In this document: one piece after another, positions 8,381-16,964 of the stretch
Layout of the letters: every line of letters begins with the position of its first letter
How positions within the stretch are numbered: position 1 is the stretch's first letter
DNA from: Pseudomonadota bacterium
GTDB taxonomy: Bacteria > Pseudomonadota > Alphaproteobacteria > Reyranellales > Reyranellaceae
Reading direction: 5' to 3'
Assembly (NCBI GenBank): GCA_023436825.1
Contig: JAEZHS010000131.1
Location: 1-27,304 of the forward strand
DNA length: 27,304 bases
Translations under genes and position numbers: made by a program
The notes under the pieces: model-generated
The model's input: the letters and a program-made list of their open reading frames with translations, nothing else
The model's database searches: none
Told to the model about the DNA's origin: nothing

Positions 8381-9808
8381 ATGAGCAGGATCTGCCTCGC
8401 CGCGCTTGCCCTGACCATGGGCCTGATCGCGGCCGCCACGGCTTCGCACGCACAAAGGCCCTCCAGCATCAGTGACCTGCAGCGCCGCAACCTCGAACGG
8501 CGCGCCGCCGAGGCCGTCATCTGGGGCATGCCGGTCGTCAACTTCGACCTGATGATGCAGGAGATGCTGAGCAAGACCGACGGCAAGCCGAACGAGGTTC
8601 TGTACTGGGGGCGGCCACTCGACTGGCGCAACCAGACGCTGACGCCCAATCCCGACACGCTCTATTTCATGGCCTTCTTCGACACCAAGGACGGGCCGAT
8701 GGTGCTCGACCTGCCGGCGGCGTCGGCGGCCGGTTCGTTCAACGGCAACATCGTCAACGCCTGGCAGACGCCGCTCGAGGATGCGGGGCTGCTGGGCGCC
8801 GACAGGGGCGCTGGGGCCAGATACCTGGCCCTGCCGCCAGGCCATCGAGAGCCCGCGCCGGCCGGCTACATCGCGCTGCCGTCGGATACCTACAAGGGTT
8901 ACGGGCTTGTACGCGTGAACCTCGCGAGCCACAGCGACGCCGACGTCGCCAAGGCGGTGGCCTATGGCCGGCAGATCAGGGTCTATCCGCTGGCCGCCGC
9001 GTCGAACCCGCCGCCGACGGTGTTCACCGACGCCGCGGACGTGCTGTTCGATTCGACCATCCGCTACGACGCCAGCTTCTTCGGCAACCTCGACCGCATG
9101 GTGCAGAGCGAGCCGTGGCTCGAGCGCGACCGGGCGATGATCGACACGCTGCGATCGCTGGGCATCGAGAAGGGCAAGCCGTTCAGGCCGGACGACGCGA
9201 CCAGGGCCGTGCTGGCCGCCGGCGCGCGCGAGGCCGGCGCCTGGCTGGAGGCGCGCTACGATGCCGGCCTGCCGCGCTTCTTCGGCGAGCGGAGCAGCTG
9301 GACCTATCCCGCCACCCTGGAAGTGATCAAGGCGCAGCAGAACGGGTTCTCCGAACGCGACGTCTACCCGGTCGACGATCGCGGGCTGGCCTACAGCTAC
9401 GCCTATGTCGGCATCAAGCGGCTGGGCGCCGGACAGATGTACCTGATCGCGATCCGCGACAAGGATGGCGACGCCTTCGTCGGCGGCAGGACCTATCGCC
9501 TGCGGGTGCCGGCCGATCCGCCGGTCGAGCAGTACTGGTCGGTCACGGCCTACGACCGGCAGACCCATGCGCTGATCCGCAACATGCCGCGGCCCAGCCG
9601 GTCCTCGCAGATCGCTGACCTGCAGAAGAATCCCGACGGCTCGGTCGAGGTCCATTTCGGCCCCAAGGCGCCGGCCGGAAAGGAGAGCAACTGGGTGCCG
9701 ACCGATCCGACGCGACGCTTTGAGCTGATGTTCCGCCTCTACGCGCCCAAGGCCGCGCTGTTCGAGCAGAAGTGGATCCTGCCCGACGTCGAGAAGGTCG
9801 TGCCCTAG
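8381..9808 (+). CDS. Exported DUF1254/DUF1214 domain protein
   Basis: This 475-aa protein has a clear signal peptide: a hydrophobic stretch LAALALTMGLIAAATA ending in SHA before Gln25. It is therefore exported, probably to the periplasm. The N-terminal half has DUF1254 hallmarks (AEAVIWGMPVVNFDLM, NPDTLYFMAFFD). The C-terminal half has DUF1214 hallmarks (YWSVTAYDRQTHALIRN, then NWVPTDP near the end). ATG 8381 is preceded by GGGAG about 7 bases upstream. Biochemical function in this family is not established and there is no catalytic triad I can point to. It is convergent with the next gene, with only 19 bp between them. Confidence 0.92.
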   Translation: MSRICLAALALTMGLIAAATASHAQRPSSISDLQRRNLERRAAEAVIWGMPVVNFDLMMQEMLSKTDGKPNEVLYWGRPLDWRNQTLTPNPDTLYFMAFFDTKDGPMVLDLPAASAAGSFNGNIVNAWQTPLEDAGLLGADRGAGARYLALPPGHREPAPAGYIALPSDTYKGYGLVRVNLASHSDADVAKAVAYGRQIRVYPLAAASNPPPTVFTDAADVLFDSTIRYDASFFGNLDRMVQSEPWLERDRAMIDTLRSLGIEKGKPFRPDDATRAVLAAGAREAGAWLEARYDAGLPRFFGERSSWTYPATLEVIKAQQNGFSERDVYPVDDRGLAYSYAYVGIKRLGAGQMYLIAIRDKDGDAFVGGRTYRLRVPADPPVEQYWSVTAYDRQTHALIRNMPRPSRSSQIADLQKNPDGSVEVHFGPKAPAGKESNWVPTDPTRRFELMFRLYAPKAALFEQKWILPDVEKVVP

Positions 9809-9813
9809 TCTCC

Positions 9814-9829
9814 AGCTAGGTCTCTAGCT
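9814..9829. terminator. Short hairpin between convergent stops
   Basis: AGCTAG (9814-9819) and CTAGCT (9824-9829) form a 6-bp stem with a GTCT loop in the 19-bp gap, running into the stop codon of the minus-strand gene. It is weak and may only be a minor convergent terminator. Confidence 0.25.
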
Positions 9830-10094
9830 AACGCCTGGCCGGCGCTCGCGGCGCCGGCTTTTCCAGCCGCTCCAGGCGCTGGTCGACGTTCGCCCGCATC
9901 TTCTGCAGCTGCTGCTCGAGCGCGCGATCACGCGCGTCGAGCTGGACGATCCGGGCCGAAAGCTCCGACAGCGACCGTTGCAGCGCATTCAATCGGGCAT
10001 CGAATTGAGCCCGATCGTCACTGCGCTGCGCCGCCGCCGCGCCGGGCATCATGAGGCAGGCCGCCGCAAGCATGCAGCCGACCCTGGTCAACAC
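9828..10094 (-). CDS. Small secreted coiled-coil protein
   Basis: This protein of up to 88 aa starts at GTG 10094; an ATG at 10073 is an alternative and would shorten the signal sequence. A signal peptide is visible (MLAAACLMMPGAAAAQ). Residues about 27-76 are charged heptad-like helix (LNALQRSLSELSARIVQLDAR and onward), so a periplasmic coiled coil is likely. The tail is Pro/Ala/Arg-rich. There is no enzyme motif and I do not recognise a family. It lies 19 bp downstream of the unknown 176-aa gene on the same strand and is probably co-transcribed with it. Confidence 0.7.
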   Translation of the reverse strand: MLTRVGCMLAAACLMMPGAAAAQRSDDRAQFDARLNALQRSLSELSARIVQLDARDRALEQQLQKMRANVDQRLERLEKPAPRAPARR

Positions 10095-10113
10095 AGCTTG
10101 CCCGAAGGATCGA

Positions 10114-10644
10114 TCATGAGGGCGTATACTCCGAATCCTTGGGCGATCCCCACGGCCCCTGTTGAAGGATCTGCGGCTTGTAGCCTCTCTGCTCGGCGAG
10201 ACTCACCTTGCCGTCCATCTCGATCGTCTCATCTGCCGAGGCAGCCGTGTCCTCCACCATATTGAACTGGACCGTGTGGAATTTCTTCGCCCAAACATCG
10301 ATCTGCACGACAATCGCCTTCGTTGCCTTCTTGCGGATGTATCGCAGCTTGGCCTTGCTTCTCAAGATGTCCTTGATCGGAGGTTCGAGGACATCCTTGG
10401 GCCACATGGCCTCAGAGCTTACCTTGCCTGGAGGTGCGCCCGAACCTTTGGCAACGACGGTGTGGGGATCCGTCAGCTTCACGTGCCCGGAGTACCCGGC
10501 GTCGTCCAGAAACAGATAGTGGGAAACCCAGTAGCTGCCCGATGCCAGGGGCAGCGAGAGCGCAAACGTGCAGCGGTGGCTCATGGCCATCTTGTTGCTG
10601 TACGACGTGAACTTGAGCCCTCGCACTTCATATTGTTGCGGCAT
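10114..10644 (-). CDS. Hypothetical protein, 176 aa
   Basis: I do not recognise this protein. ATG 10644 was chosen because GGGAGG lies 6-7 bases upstream; a longer start at 10668 has none. There is no signal peptide or membrane helix. It is rich in aromatic and beta-forming segments (SYWVSHYLFLDDAGYSGHV; AIVVQIDVWAKKFHTVQF), suggesting a beta-sandwich or barrel fold of about 120 residues and a polar tail. By eye its base composition is less GC-rich than its neighbours, so it may be a recent acquisition. It is likely an operon with the small coiled-coil gene. Confidence 0.7.
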   Translation of the reverse strand: MPQQYEVRGLKFTSYSNKMAMSHRCTFALSLPLASGSYWVSHYLFLDDAGYSGHVKLTDPHTVVAKGSGAPPGKVSSEAMWPKDVLEPPIKDILRSKAKLRYIRKKATKAIVVQIDVWAKKFHTVQFNMVEDTAASADETIEMDGKVSLAEQRGYKPQILQQGPWGSPKDSEYTPS

Positions 10645-10890
10645 TCGGCACCTCCCGGCGGCCGGCACCGCGGGTTGCAGCCTCGATCGTCATCGCTGCG
10701 AGGCGCCGCCACCGCCGGGCCCGTCACCCTGCCGACTTTGACGGAACGTCATTCGTCCCGTCGGTGACATTCCGCACGTAGCCATCAGGAATGTCGGTGC
10801 CTGCCTCGGGGCTGCCGGCGCGGCAGTCGACGACATCGCCGGAAAACATGACGACCCGCGACCCTGCATTTGTCCAGTCCGGACGTCCTG
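10645..10890. other. Non-coding stretch before the CDF remnant
   Basis: I see no supported gene here. Short frames on both strands lack start signals and family similarity. One minus-strand frame (about 10918 down to 10724) has GC-rich third positions but no recognisable protein. Confidence 0.4.
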
Positions 10891-11060
10891 CAGGAGGTCG
10901 AAGCCGTCGCGGCGATCAAGCAGTCAGCCTCCGCCGGTGCCGACGCAACGCTGCAGCGCAGGCATCGATGGGCATCCATCGTCGTACCGGCGACGGGCTG
11001 CTCCTGCTCTACGGCGAACGCGAGGTCGAGCGTCCGCCTGATTCGCGGCATCCGCTCGGT
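10891..11060 (+). pseudogene. Remnant of a cation diffusion facilitator gene
   Basis: The frame around 10967-11060 reads GIHRRTGDGLLLLYG, then ERPPDSRHPLG. This matches the intact stretch of the CDF pseudogene at 12889-12985 (GIHSIVDTGNEVLLLYG, then ERPPDSRHPLAYG). At DNA level 11031-11058 and 12956-12983 differ at one base in 28. Upstream, another frame (EAVAAIKQSASAG) resembles the preceding helix, so a frameshift separates them. The fragment covers only about 50 residues near the N-terminus and stops just before the histidine kinase gene end. Confidence 0.65.
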
Positions 11061-11073
11061 CAAAGCAACGTCC

Positions 11074-12279
11074 TCAGGAAGCCTTGAGCGCCATCGTCAC
11101 GATCACGCGGCTGAAGGACACCGAACGGTCGACCACGATGGCGTCGCCTCGCGCCGGGCCGGCCATGGCGGAAACGATCTTGAGGCCAAGGCCGGTCATG
11201 GTCGTGGGATCGAAGGTCGCAGGGAAGCCTGCGCCTTCGTCGGAAACGATGATCTTCAGGCAATCGGCGTCCTGTTTCACCGCGACCTCGACGCTGCCAC
11301 GGCCATGTTTCAGGGCATTGGTGATCAGCTCGACGGCGATCAGACCGAGATGCGCCAGATTGTCGGCCGACAGCGGAAATGCTTCGATATCGAGGGATAA
11401 CTTGCGGTCGCCGGCGAACGGCAACAACGCCCGCATATCGTCGAGCAGCCCGCGCATGTATTTGTCGGCATCGGCAGCGACGGAAGAGCCGCCCTGATAG
11501 AGCCGGCGGTGCACGGCAGCGATGGCCAGCACGCGCGAGGCGGCCTCCGCGACCTGCGCGCGCGCCTGCTCGTTGCCAAGGGTCCTGAGCTGGATCGAGA
11601 GCGTGGAGTGGACGAGCTGCAGCGAGTTCGTCACGCGATGATGAATTTCCCGGGCCAGCACATCCTTTTCGCGCAGCAGCCGCTCGTTCTCGAGCAGCAG
11701 CGCCTCCTTTTCACGCAGCATCTGTGCCTTGCCATCCTCGCGCTTCTGGGCGCGGATCGCGACGCTCAGCGTATTGGCGAGCGTCTGCAGGAAGGCGATA
11801 TCGGGAGCGCTGAACTCGCCGCGGTTGGTGCTGTCGACTTCGAGCACGCCGAACGCCTCGCCGTTGCCCCTGATCAGCACGTTGATGGCGCTGCGGATGC
11901 CGTGCTCCACCAGAAGCTTCGGCGTGCGAAAGCGAGGCTCCGATGCGAGATCGTTTGCAAGCACCGGCTCCCCGGTCCGGAAGGCGTATCCCGCCGGACT
12001 CTGCAGATCATTGCCGACCCGGGCATGGCCGACGACACCCGGCTTCCAGCCGATGCCGGAGCGGACAAGGAACGCCTCTTCATCCGCCAGGCATTGCAGG
12101 ACCTTGGCGCAGCTCACCGCGAGGCCCAGTGCCGCGACGCGACTCGCTTCGTCGAGGATGGCCTGCAGGTCGTCCGTTTCCAGCGCGAAGCAGCCGAACC
12201 CGGCGACCAGCTCCTGTTGGCGAAGCCGCAGCCTCAATTCCGAGGCAGACAGGTCCGCAGGCTTGTTGCGCAACGGCAT
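11074..12279 (-). CDS. GAF-domain sensor histidine kinase (HisKA_2/HWE type)
   Basis: This 401-aa cytosolic kinase has no membrane segment. A GAF sensor domain covers about 30-175 (GVLEVDSTNRGEFSAPDIAF is typical). A short charged coiled coil (180-208) leads to the phosphoacceptor box EIHHRVTNSLQ with His213, the HisKA_2 form. The ATP-binding domain shows the N box ELITNALKHG (N321), G1 DEGAGFP (D347) and G2 GLGLKIV (363-369). ATG 12279 was chosen because GGGGGA lies just upstream; a TTG at 12312 is less likely. No response regulator is adjacent, so its partner is elsewhere. Kinases of this class often act in general stress or light/redox signalling, but the ligand of this GAF domain cannot be told. 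Confidence 0.92.
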   Translation of the reverse strand: MPLRNKPADLSASELRLRLRQQELVAGFGCFALETDDLQAILDEASRVAALGLAVSCAKVLQCLADEEAFLVRSGIGWKPGVVGHARVGNDLQSPAGYAFRTGEPVLANDLASEPRFRTPKLLVEHGIRSAINVLIRGNGEAFGVLEVDSTNRGEFSAPDIAFLQTLANTLSVAIRAQKREDGKAQMLREKEALLLENERLLREKDVLAREIHHRVTNSLQLVHSTLSIQLRTLGNEQARAQVAEAASRVLAIAAVHRRLYQGGSSVAADADKYMRGLLDDMRALLPFAGDRKLSLDIEAFPLSADNLAHLGLIAVELITNALKHGRGSVEVAVKQDADCLKIIVSDEGAGFPATFDPTTMTGLGLKIVSAMAGPARGDAIVVDRSVSFSRVIVTMALKAS

Positions 12280-12432
12280 TGAGTCCCCCTTCCCGGCTCG
12301 TTTCTTGCGCAACGCTTAGCACCGGGCCAGCGGCGACCCGGCATGGTAAATTTCACGCTTCGCCGGCAACCGGCCGCGCCGCGGGACGTTCATGCGCCCG
12401 GTTCTCAGCGCGCACCGCCAACAAGCATTGCC

Positions 12433-12615
12433 TCAATCCTTTGCATCGGGCACCCGATTGCCTTCGAGACGCTCGGCCTTGGCCTCGAGCTCGGCGGCAA
12501 ACTGCAGCAAGCTCTCGCGATCGCTGGCCTGTGAGAGCTCCAATGCAAGCCGGCGTGCAGTGGCAGCGCGCGAACGCAATTGAGCGGCGGTACCCTCCAA
12601 CTCCTCGGCAGACAT
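12433..12615 (-). CDS. Small helical protein, 60 aa
   Basis: ATG 12615 has GGAGAAGGG 7 bases upstream, a strong ribosome site. The protein begins MSAEELEGTAAQLRSRA and is Ala/Leu/Glu/Arg-rich throughout, predicted to be two amphipathic helices. There is no signal peptide. Similar small proteins occur in other alphaproteobacteria as conserved hypotheticals; the function is not known to me. It lies upstream of the histidine kinase on the same strand (153 bp gap) and is divergent from the CDF pseudogene. Confidence 0.7.
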   Translation of the reverse strand: MSAEELEGTAAQLRSRAATARRLALELSQASDRESLLQFAAELEAKAERLEGNRVPDAKD

Positions 12616-12781
12616 GATCGAACCCTTCTCCATAAGGAACTGCGGGCCGAGCCGCCGGTTGCGAGCAGCCCGCGCCGGCGACGTTTCCCACAACGGGTTG
12701 AGATGGTTCAGGGGGCGGCAGGGCCGGTGGGTGTGCGCGTCCCGTGCAACAGGCCGATGCCGGGCTCGTTGTCGCGCGTGA

Positions 12782-13676
12782 ATGGGCACCGGCAACTCCT
12801 CGAAGACCGCCGTTTATGCGGCGCTGGGCGGCAACCTGCTGGTGGCCGTCACCAAGCTCGTCGCCGGCAGTTCGGCCATGCTGAGCGAGGGCATCCATTC
12901 GATCGTCGACACCGGCAACGAGGTACTGCTGCTCTACGGCTATAGCCAGGCCGAGCGTCCGCCCGATTCGCGGCATCCGCTCGCCTACGGCCGCGAGCTC
13001 TATTTCTGGAGCTTCATCGTCGCCTTGCTGTTGTTCGCTTTGGGAGCGGGCGCCGCCTTCTATGAGGGCGTGAGCCACATCCGCGATGCCAGTCGCCGTG
13101 AGCAACGTGCTGGTCAACTACGTGGTGCTTGGGCTCGCCTTCCTGTTCGAGGGCGGTTCGTGGTGGGTGGCGAAACAGGGCTTTCGCCGCGCCAAGGGCA
13201 GCGCCGGATGGTGGCGGGCGATTCGCGACAGCAAGGATCCGCCGGCCTTCATGGTGCTGCTCGAGGACAGCGCGGCGCTGATCGGCCTCGCGGTCGCCGC
13301 CGCGAGCCTGGCGCTGGCCGAGGCGACGGGACGGCCCGAGCTCGACGGCGTGGGCTCGCTGCTGATCGGGCTGCTGCTCGCGGCCACGGCTTTCATCATC
13401 GGCCAGGAGACCAAAGCCCTGCTGATCGGCGAACGCGCGAGCGCCGAGGTTCGCGCCTCGATCGTCGACTCCGCCACCCACGTCGAGGGCATCGTGTCGG
13501 TGCAGGACCTGATCACGGTCCATCTTCGCCCACGCAGATCGTGGTCGCCCTCGAGTTCGAAGACCACGTGACCACGCCGGTCATCGAAAGGTGCGTGCAG
13601 CGCCTCAGCCGGAGTGAGGGAGCGGCATGCCGGGGTCGTCGCCCTGTTCGTGAAGCCGCGCGCTCCAACCGCGTGA
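12782..13676 (+). pseudogene. Cation diffusion facilitator transporter, frameshifted
   Basis: The reading starts at ATG 12782 (MGTGNSSKTAVYAALGGN) and gives CDF hallmarks: LSEGIHSIVDTGNEVLLLYG and RPPDSRHPLAYGREL, then a transmembrane helix. Near 13085-13090 the homologous reading shifts by one base to PVAVSNVLVNYVVLG. Near 13527 it shifts back to PTQIVVALEFEDHVTTP. Near 13615 it shifts again to HAGVVALFVKP, ending at TGA 13674-13676. Three compensating indels in about 900 bp mean no complete transporter is made, unless the assembly has errors. An intact gene would encode a roughly 300-aa divalent-metal/proton antiporter of the inner membrane. There is no clear ribosome site before 12782. Confidence 0.85.
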
Positions 13677-13720
13677 CTTCGCCCGCGTGACCATGGCCGC
13701 ATGACCCCGGCGGCACGGAC

Positions 13721-15820
13721 TCAGCGGAAATCGACCCGATGGATGGCCGTCAGGATCGGGGCCTCGCCGCCGCCCTTGGCGATATCGAAGAGGCCGTCCT
13801 TGCAAGTGAGGTGCTTGAGGTCGTCGGGGCCGAGGGCGACGAAATCGAAGGGCAGGTGCTTGCCCCTGTCCTCCTCGACATGGCGAATGAACTGGTCGGT
13901 GACGTATATCCGTCCGGACTCGACATGAGGTTCAAGGCGCGCCGCGTTCTGCAGCGCCATGCCGTAGGGTTCCTTCTGCCTGGGGCCGTCCGCGATCTCG
14001 ACAAAGCCCGCATCCCCGGCAAATCTCAGCTGGGCAGCGAACTCCGACCGGCCGAGATCGCGCTGGATGTTGCGCGCCGCCTGGAGCAGCTTGATCGGAT
14101 TGGCGTCGATCAGCAGAAGGGAATCACCCTGCGATCGCTCGGCGTGGTCGAGCCTGGCGCCGAATTCGGACACGATCGAATCGAAGACCGTGGCGAAGGC
14201 TTTTGTCCTGAGGCCGTCCCGCATGGTGGCCGAATGGCCCTTCACGTCGCCCTGCAGGACATAGCGGATCACGCGGTCACGCAGCCATCGGCGCCCTCTG
14301 CCGATGATGTTGCGGTCGTTCAGGTTCTCGAAGTACAGCGGGTTGCGTTCGGCGATCAGGTCGTCGAGCGCAGGATGGATGAGATAGGTCCGCGCCGGCG
14401 GCAGGACCCGGACATTGTCGAGCGGGTGCTCGCCGGGCAGCCGGAAGATCTGGACGTCCTCTCCCGCCTCGGCATCGCGGCCGACATATCCCAGCAGCCC
14501 CAGCTTGTACAAGGCGCAGAACGGATGCTCGGTATGCGGCGCGGCCGCGCCGAACGCTTCCAGCCAGGCGTCGGCGTAAGTCCGGGCGATGCGCTCGAGG
14601 TCGTCGGGCGAAAGTACGTTCCGGTCGACCAGGCGGAGCAGCCTGTCGGCGTCGAAGCCGTCGAGGTGGGGCGCCATCTCGGCGAAATAAGCTGTCGTGA
14701 TGATCTTGGCCTCCGAGCGTACGGCCTCGCGAACCTTGCGTTCGCTGCGGCCGGCGGGCGGGATGCTGGCCAGCGCCTTGCCGATCGAGACGACGTCGCG
14801 CGGACGCCCGAGGGTGTGCCGCAGCCAGAACCCCAGCACCTCTTCCTCGTCGCCGGTCACCGGATGGGTGACCCGCGTCAGCGGCCCGAAGAACGCTCGC
14901 ACCGGGTCGTCGGCGCGGGGGTCAGCCAAGTCCTCGGCATCGGAATGGACGATATTCTTGTGAACGATCGCCAGCAAATCGTCGTCGGTATAGCCGATGA
15001 TGAGTGACTTGCTGCGCAGCTGCTGGCCGAAGTAGGTGTCGCCGATGATGCCCTGCAGGACTTCCTTGCGGATCGATACGTAGATCTTGACGTGCGTGTT
15101 GATGTGGCTGAGCTCGCGGGCGGCGGCGGCGATGCCCGACTGCGCCAGATGCCAGAAGCTTCGCTTGACCTTGCCGCCCGGCGCATTCCCAGCGACGGCG
15201 TGATCGTGCCCCGCAGCCATCTCGCGCAGGACGCCTTCGTAGTACTCGTCGATGTTGTCGATGAAGATGGCCGTCGACTCGTGCAGGCGCCGGAAGGCCG
15301 GCAAAAGGGCATCATTGTAGTCGTTGTTGAGCTGATGATAGGTGTGCACCGACGCCGACAGGATGTGATCGAAGATCTCCCAGACCGAGACGAGGTTGTC
15401 GTCCTGGAAGATCGCCCTGAGCGAGCGGCTGCAGCGGGCCAGGCCATGGTCCGTGGGCACATGGTCCGTGGCCTTGAGCACGGCGATGGTGAAGGACAGC
15501 AGCCAGACCGACCGCCAGTAGCCTTCGCTGTCGCGCAAATCGCCGTAGTCGCTGGTCGGTATGACGCTGGGCAGGCCGCTCGGTTTCTCGACCAATGCCC
15601 GGCTCGGCAGGATGCAGGCATACTTGTCCTGGATTGACAGCCGTTTGGCCTTGAGAAGGAGCGTCTTGCCGAAGCCTTTCGGCGCGATGACGATCGTGGT
15701 GCCCTTGTTGTCGGGCTTGAGGAAGGATCTTATCTCGGGGTTGGGATGGAGCAGATTGGAACGAAAACTGAGGATGTCTTCGGCATCCATCTCGCTCGCG
15801 TCGATGATCCACGCCTGCAT
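13721..15820 (-). CDS. P-loop ATPase with C-terminal cyclase-like domain
   Basis: This protein is 699 aa from ATG 15820 (a GTG at 15832 would add four residues; neither has a strong ribosome site). The N-terminus carries Walker A PKGFGKT (47-53) and Walker B TAIFIDNIDE (183-192). A later segment VKIYVSIRKE (about 255) is STAND/AAA-like. The style resembles the Sll1717-type P-loop ATPases, but I cannot confirm this. The last 150 residues (about 540-690) read like a class III cyclase C-terminal half: SQGDSLLLID (D566), then LRFAGDAGFVEI, then LQNAARLEPHVESGRIYVTD (R628), and a closing LGPDDLKHL. The first metal Asp motif is missing and the catalytic Asn position is Gln624, so the cyclase domain is probably not catalytic and may bind a ligand. 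Promoter and partner are unknown. Confidence 0.85.
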   Translation of the reverse strand: MQAWIIDASEMDAEDILSFRSNLLHPNPEIRSFLKPDNKGTTIVIAPKGFGKTLLLKAKRLSIQDKYACILPSRALVEKPSGLPSVIPTSDYGDLRDSEGYWRSVWLLSFTIAVLKATDHVPTDHGLARCSRSLRAIFQDDNLVSVWEIFDHILSASVHTYHQLNNDYNDALLPAFRRLHESTAIFIDNIDEYYEGVLREMAAGHDHAVAGNAPGGKVKRSFWHLAQSGIAAAARELSHINTHVKIYVSIRKEVLQGIIGDTYFGQQLRSKSLIIGYTDDDLLAIVHKNIVHSDAEDLADPRADDPVRAFFGPLTRVTHPVTGDEEEVLGFWLRHTLGRPRDVVSIGKALASIPPAGRSERKVREAVRSEAKIITTAYFAEMAPHLDGFDADRLLRLVDRNVLSPDDLERIARTYADAWLEAFGAAAPHTEHPFCALYKLGLLGYVGRDAEAGEDVQIFRLPGEHPLDNVRVLPPARTYLIHPALDDLIAERNPLYFENLNDRNIIGRGRRWLRDRVIRYVLQGDVKGHSATMRDGLRTKAFATVFDSIVSEFGARLDHAERSQGDSLLLIDANPIKLLQAARNIQRDLGRSEFAAQLRFAGDAGFVEIADGPRQKEPYGMALQNAARLEPHVESGRIYVTDQFIRHVEEDRGKHLPFDFVALGPDDLKHLTCKDGLFDIAKGGGEAPILTAIHRVDFR

Positions 15821-15859
15821 CGGTAACACCACTTCATTTCATTCTGGTGCGCCGGACCT

Positions 15860-15922
15860 GATCGTCTTACGGCGTCGGCGAGAGGCATGCGCTTTGCGCT
15901 GACGCCGCTCGGGGCGACGATC
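15860..15922. repeat. Nested inverted repeat in a divergent intergenic region
   Basis: GATCGTC (15860-15866) pairs with GACGATC (15916-15922). Inside it CGGCGTC (15870-15876) pairs with GACGCCG (15901-15907). It lies in the 165-bp gap between the ATPase gene and the SMP-30 gene. It could be a regulatory structure in either leader or a chance feature of GC-rich DNA. Confidence 0.3.
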
Positions 15923-15985
15923 AGCATGGGCCAGACGTCTCCGGGCAGTCAATGTAGCTTCTGGTAAGCTGCGGATGGTGGAGCA

Positions 15986-16897
15986 ATGCAGATCAACAGG
16001 ATCACCCCGACGGTCCGGGAACTGGCGCACGGGCTGCAATTTCCCGAGGGGCCGATCGCCCTGCCCGACGGGTCCGTGATCCTGGTCGAGATGCGGCGCC
16101 AGACGCTCAGCCGGGTGACGCCCAATGGCCAAGTCGAGATCATCGTCGAACTGGGCGGCGGCCCCAACGGCGCCGCCGTGGGACCCGATGGCCTGATCTA
16201 TGTCACCAACAACGGCGGGCCAGAGTGGTTCACCGATCAGCAGGGCAACAGCCTTCCCCTGAGCCCGGCTGCCGGCTCTCCCGGATCGATCCAGGTGGTC
16301 GAGCCCGGGGCCGGGAAAGTACGGACACTCTACGATCGCTGCGATGGCCGGCCGATCGGCTCCCCCAACGATCTCGTGTTCGACGATCACGGCGGGTTCT
16401 GGTTCACGGATTTCGGCAAGTACCGCCCCGGCAGCACCGAACGCGGCGGCGTCTACTACGCCCGCGCGGATGGCTCGCGCATCGAAGCCAAGGTCTTCCC
16501 GCTGGAACATCCCAACGGCATTGGCCTCTCGCCAGACGGCAAGCGGCTGTACGTCGCCGAGACGCCGACCGGGCGGTGTCTGGTCCATGACCTGGAAGCG
16601 CCCGGCGTGCTCGCGGCCGGCGATGACAGCCATGTGCTTGCGGTTCTCGAAGGCCAGTTCCTCGACTCACTCGCGGTGGATGGTGCGGGTCATGTCTGCG
16701 TCGCCACCCTCGTGCCCGGCGCCGTGAGCGACATCTGGCCGGACGGTTCCCGCGTCGACCAATACCTCCTGCCGGATCCGACCGTGACCAATGTCTGCTT
16801 CGGCGGCCCCGGGCTCAGCACCGCGTTCGCTACCCTCTCCCTGCGCGGTCGGCTGGTGGCCTTCGACTGGCCGAGACCGGGCCTTCCCTCGAGGTAG
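15986..16897 (+). CDS. SMP-30/gluconolactonase family hydrolase
   Basis: This 303-aa protein has the six-bladed beta-propeller pattern of SMP-30/lactonase/strictosidine-synthase-like enzymes. These use a divalent metal to hydrolyse sugar lactones or related esters. Probable metal ligands are E21 (QFPEGP), N128 (GSPNDLVFD), N177 (HPNGIGLSPDG) and D227 (LDSLAVD). There is no signal peptide, so it is cytosolic. ATG 15986 has GGTGGAG immediately upstream, a slightly close ribosome site. It is a single gene, divergent from the ATPase gene and convergent with the cyclase/ATPase protein 2. The substrate cannot be told from sequence. Confidence 0.93.
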   Translation: MQINRITPTVRELAHGLQFPEGPIALPDGSVILVEMRRQTLSRVTPNGQVEIIVELGGGPNGAAVGPDGLIYVTNNGGPEWFTDQQGNSLPLSPAAGSPGSIQVVEPGAGKVRTLYDRCDGRPIGSPNDLVFDDHGGFWFTDFGKYRPGSTERGGVYYARADGSRIEAKVFPLEHPNGIGLSPDGKRLYVAETPTGRCLVHDLEAPGVLAAGDDSHVLAVLEGQFLDSLAVDGAGHVCVATLVPGAVSDIWPDGSRVDQYLLPDPTVTNVCFGGPGLSTAFATLSLRGRLVAFDWPRPGLPSR

Positions 16898-16964
16898 CGC
16901 GCGATGGCCCAAGCGCAATCATTGTCGAACGGAGGATGACAATGAAGCAGCTTCCGGTAGAGCA

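Noticed and set aside
8264..9655. Minus-strand frame of more than 450 codons opposite the DUF1254 protein
   Set aside because: The plus strand has a signal peptide, ribosome site and family motifs; the antisense product has none.
10724..10918. Minus-strand frame with GC-rich third positions
   Set aside because: It is short, has no ribosome site or family similarity, and overlaps the CDF remnant.
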